NCBI GenBank assembly: GCA_902784025.1
Contig: CACZTF010000008.1
Span: 1-8,284, forward strand
Reading direction: 5' to 3'
From: an uncultured Lachnospiraceae bacterium
Lineage (GTDB): Bacteria; Bacillota; Clostridia; Lachnospirales; Lachnospiraceae
Length of the DNA: 8,284 nt
The notes beneath the pieces are model-generated. The model was not told the origin of the DNA and made no database searches. It worked only from the letters and a program-made list of their open reading frames with translations. Shown here in pieces: positions 6,774 through 8,284 of this stretch. How positions within the stretch are numbered: the stretch's first letter is position 1; every line of letters begins with the position of its first letter. A program made the position numbers and the translations under genes.

Positions 6774-8284
6774 TTATCTGTAACTTCCTGTGAGAAGTAT
6801 CTGGCCTCCGTTATGATAAGTATAGATACTGTTAGCTTTCAGTATTGATTGCAGGTCGGATGCTGACATTCTGTCAGAGTAATATGCATCCTCTTTCTGA
6901 GTTACGTAACTTACATAATTTGTGGATGATTTACCGTCTTTGGGCCAGGGATCGGCAATTTTGTAAATAGTTTTATTATTGTTCTTGTACCATCCGGTAA
7001 CTGCTATCCAGTGTGTGGAATTGCCCATCTTTACTACTGCTGTTACAGTTTGGCCATGAGCGAGGGAATCCTTGACCCTGGCCAGCGTAACGTCACTTCC
7101 TGAAAGTGCTGTCATGGGTACATTATAAGTTTTGGGGTTTGCCTGGATACACTGTTTCAACTGGGCAGATGTCATAACGCCGTTACCGTAGCGTTTGCCG
7201 AAGGTGCTTCCCCTTACAGATCTGAAAGCTGCTATATAAGAATCCCATCCGCTCTTTCCGTCAAGGTCATATGCGAATCCGTTTGCCTGAAGAGCCATAA
7301 AAGAAGCGGCTGCTCCGCATGCCATAGGATAGCATCCGTAATAGTTTAACTGATTTACATATGTCCTGACGTTGTAATCAACACTTGTGATAATGCCTGA
7401 AGCATCAGTTTTTACTTTTGCGTTGCCTACATATACGTCTGCGTTCTTTTGGATATCGCTTCCGTTCCAAAGGGTGTAATTGTCACCGGTTTTAGCGACT
7501 TTAAGTCCTGATATATCTGTGAAGGAAGCTTTGACGGTATCTTTAAGCCACCCGCTGGAGCTGAAGTTGTAATTGGCTCCGTCTATAGTCTGGGAACCGG
7601 TCCTGAGCCAGCCGTTGCTTCCAAAATAAGAAATGTGAAAATCTGAATTGCAGTCAGGATTTTTTGTGCCCTTACCCATCTGCTGCCATCCGGTCCTCAT
7701 CCATCCGTTGGGACCAAAATAGGACCAGTGCTTAGCTGTGTTTCCGTCCGGGTTAGCCGTACCCTTGCCAAGCTGTACCCATTCTGTCCTGAGCCAGCCG
7801 TTATTACCGAAGTAGGACCAATGCTTCTCTGTATTACCGTCAGGATTCGAGGTTCCCTTTCCAAACTGTACCCATCCGGTTTTCAGCCAGCCGTTATTAT
7901 CGAAATAGGACCAGTGTTTTGTGGTATTACCGTCAGGATTTGATGTACCTTTACCAAGCTGTACCCATCCTGTACGCAGCCAGCCGTTGCTTCCGAAATA
8001 GCTCCAATGCTTTTCTACGTTTCCGTCCGGTTCGGAGGTTCCCTTTCCGAACTGTATCCATCCGGTACGAAGAATACCGTCTTTTCCGAAATAAGACCAA
8101 TGAGGGTTTGTTTCTCCCTCGGCAGCTGTCATATAGTGCCAGCCGGTATAGGCCTTATCATTTTTGTAGTATGAATAACTTCCGTTTTTTATTACCCATC
8201 CGTTTTTTTTGTTTTTATCAACGGATTTATCAGAAGTATCTTTTGCGGAGGTGGTTTTGGACGCTTCCTGTCCGCCGCCGTATT
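6774..8284 (-). CDS. C39-like cysteine peptidase with cell-wall-binding repeats, 5' partial
   Basis: The reading frame is open to the right edge, so the N-terminus (presumably a signal peptide) is missing; 502 codons are visible. The Met codon at 8130-8132 is not the start: upstream in frame lie a Lys/Ser/Thr/Asp-rich linker and a choline-binding-type repeat (NGWVIKNGSYSYYKNDKAYTG-like). Counting from that Met, residues 8-162 are five 31-residue repeats with an HWSYFGxNGWLRTGWVQxGKGT core; a degenerate sixth runs to about 198. Residues 255-440 are a C39_2-like peptidase domain with likely nucleophile C272 (MACGAAASFMALQ), H374 (STHWIAVTGW) and D394 (ADPWP); Q261 may serve the oxyanion hole. 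C267 is an alternative nucleophile. Such proteins are secreted and held on the cell wall by the aromatic repeats. The substrate is unknown. It is convergent with hydE and unrelated to the acylation cluster by orientation. Confidence 0.85.
   Translation of the reverse strand, partial: YGGGQEASKTTSAKDTSDKSVDKNKKNGWVIKNGSYSYYKNDKAYTGWHYMTAAEGETNPHWSYFGKDGILRTGWIQFGKGTSEPDGNVEKHWSYFGSNGWLRTGWVQLGKGTSNPDGNTTKHWSYFDNNGWLKTGWVQFGKGTSNPDGNTEKHWSYFGNNGWLRTEWVQLGKGTANPDGNTAKHWSYFGPNGWMRTGWQQMGKGTKNPDCNSDFHISYFGSNGWLRTGSQTIDGANYNFSSSGWLKDTVKASFTDISGLKVAKTGDNYTLWNGSDIQKNADVYVGNAKVKTDASGIITSVDYNVRTYVNQLNYYGCYPMACGAAASFMALQANGFAYDLDGKSGWDSYIAAFRSVRGSTFGKRYGNGVMTSAQLKQCIQANPKTYNVPMTALSGSDVTLARVKDSLAHGQTVTAVVKMGNSTHWIAVTGWYKNNNKTIYKIADPWPKDGKSSTNYVSYVTQKEDAYYSDRMSASDLQSILKANSIYTYHNGGQILLTGSYR
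7647..8111 (-). repeat. Five 93-bp tandem repeats encoding wall-binding units
   Basis: Five uninterrupted units of exactly 93 bp (31 codons) encode HWSYF-GWLRTGW-GKGT-NPDGN modules. Copies differ mostly at a few positions: Gly to Glu in the TEW of unit 4, and Gly to Cys in the NPDCN of unit 5. A sixth degenerate copy continues to about 7540. The near-identity of the copies makes copy-number change by recombination likely. Confidence 0.9.

Noticed and set aside
7647..8111. 93-bp repeats as a non-coding or CRISPR-like array
   Set aside because: They are in-frame coding repeats of an aromatic wall-binding module with no spacer structure.
8130..8132. ATG as the start of the minus-strand peptidase gene
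   Set aside because: The frame stays open to the right edge and encodes a recognisable linker and a wall-binding repeat upstream, so the ATG is an internal methionine.

Overview
The window (about 8.3 kb, AT-leaning, dense same-strand genes with short gaps) looks like a chromosomal segment of an anaerobic Gram-positive Clostridia member, most likely a Lachnospiraceae such as the Butyrivibrio/Pseudobutyrivibrio group. This rests on a Firmicutes-type large SRP RNA end, an MBOAT/DHHW/DUF4358 gene set common in that family, the [FeFe]-hydrogenase maturase HydE, and a C39-type peptidase with aromatic cell-wall-binding repeats. The genus is an inference from protein style; no search was run.

Layout. 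Bases 1-100 are the 3' end of an SRP RNA gene ending in a seven-T tract. Five plus-strand genes follow and probably form one surface-modification operon: a transglutaminase-like lipoprotein (156-1385), an SGNH/GDSL-type hydrolase with an N-terminal membrane anchor (1395-2282), a membrane-anchored DUF4358 protein (2206-2742, overlapping its neighbour by 77 bp), an MBOAT O-acyltransferase (2786-4216, GTG start) and a DHHW/AlgJ-AlgX-like protein (4340-5518). A strong hairpin with a T tract (5542-5572) separates them from hydE (5592-6650). A long bidirectional terminator (6678-6742) lies between hydE and a convergent minus-strand gene, which runs off the right edge and encodes a secreted repeat protein with a C39-like cysteine peptidase domain.

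How the genes may work together. The MBOAT protein would carry acyl (probably acetyl) groups across the membrane. The DHHW protein and the SGNH hydrolase, both predicted extracytoplasmic and each with a Ser/Asp/His set, would transfer them to or remove them from a cell-surface polymer, by analogy with AlgI/AlgJ/AlgX, PatA/PatB and DltB/DltD. The roles of the DUF4358 protein and the transglutaminase-like lipoprotein are unknown; they are predicted to act at the same membrane face. HydE is a separate function (H-cluster assembly), and its partners HydF and HydG are not in the window.

The most unusual local signal is an 18-bp tandem repeat that is translated in two reading frames at the overlap of the SGNH and DUF4358 genes. 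The most interesting system-level feature is the five-gene acylation cluster containing two accessory proteins of unknown role.
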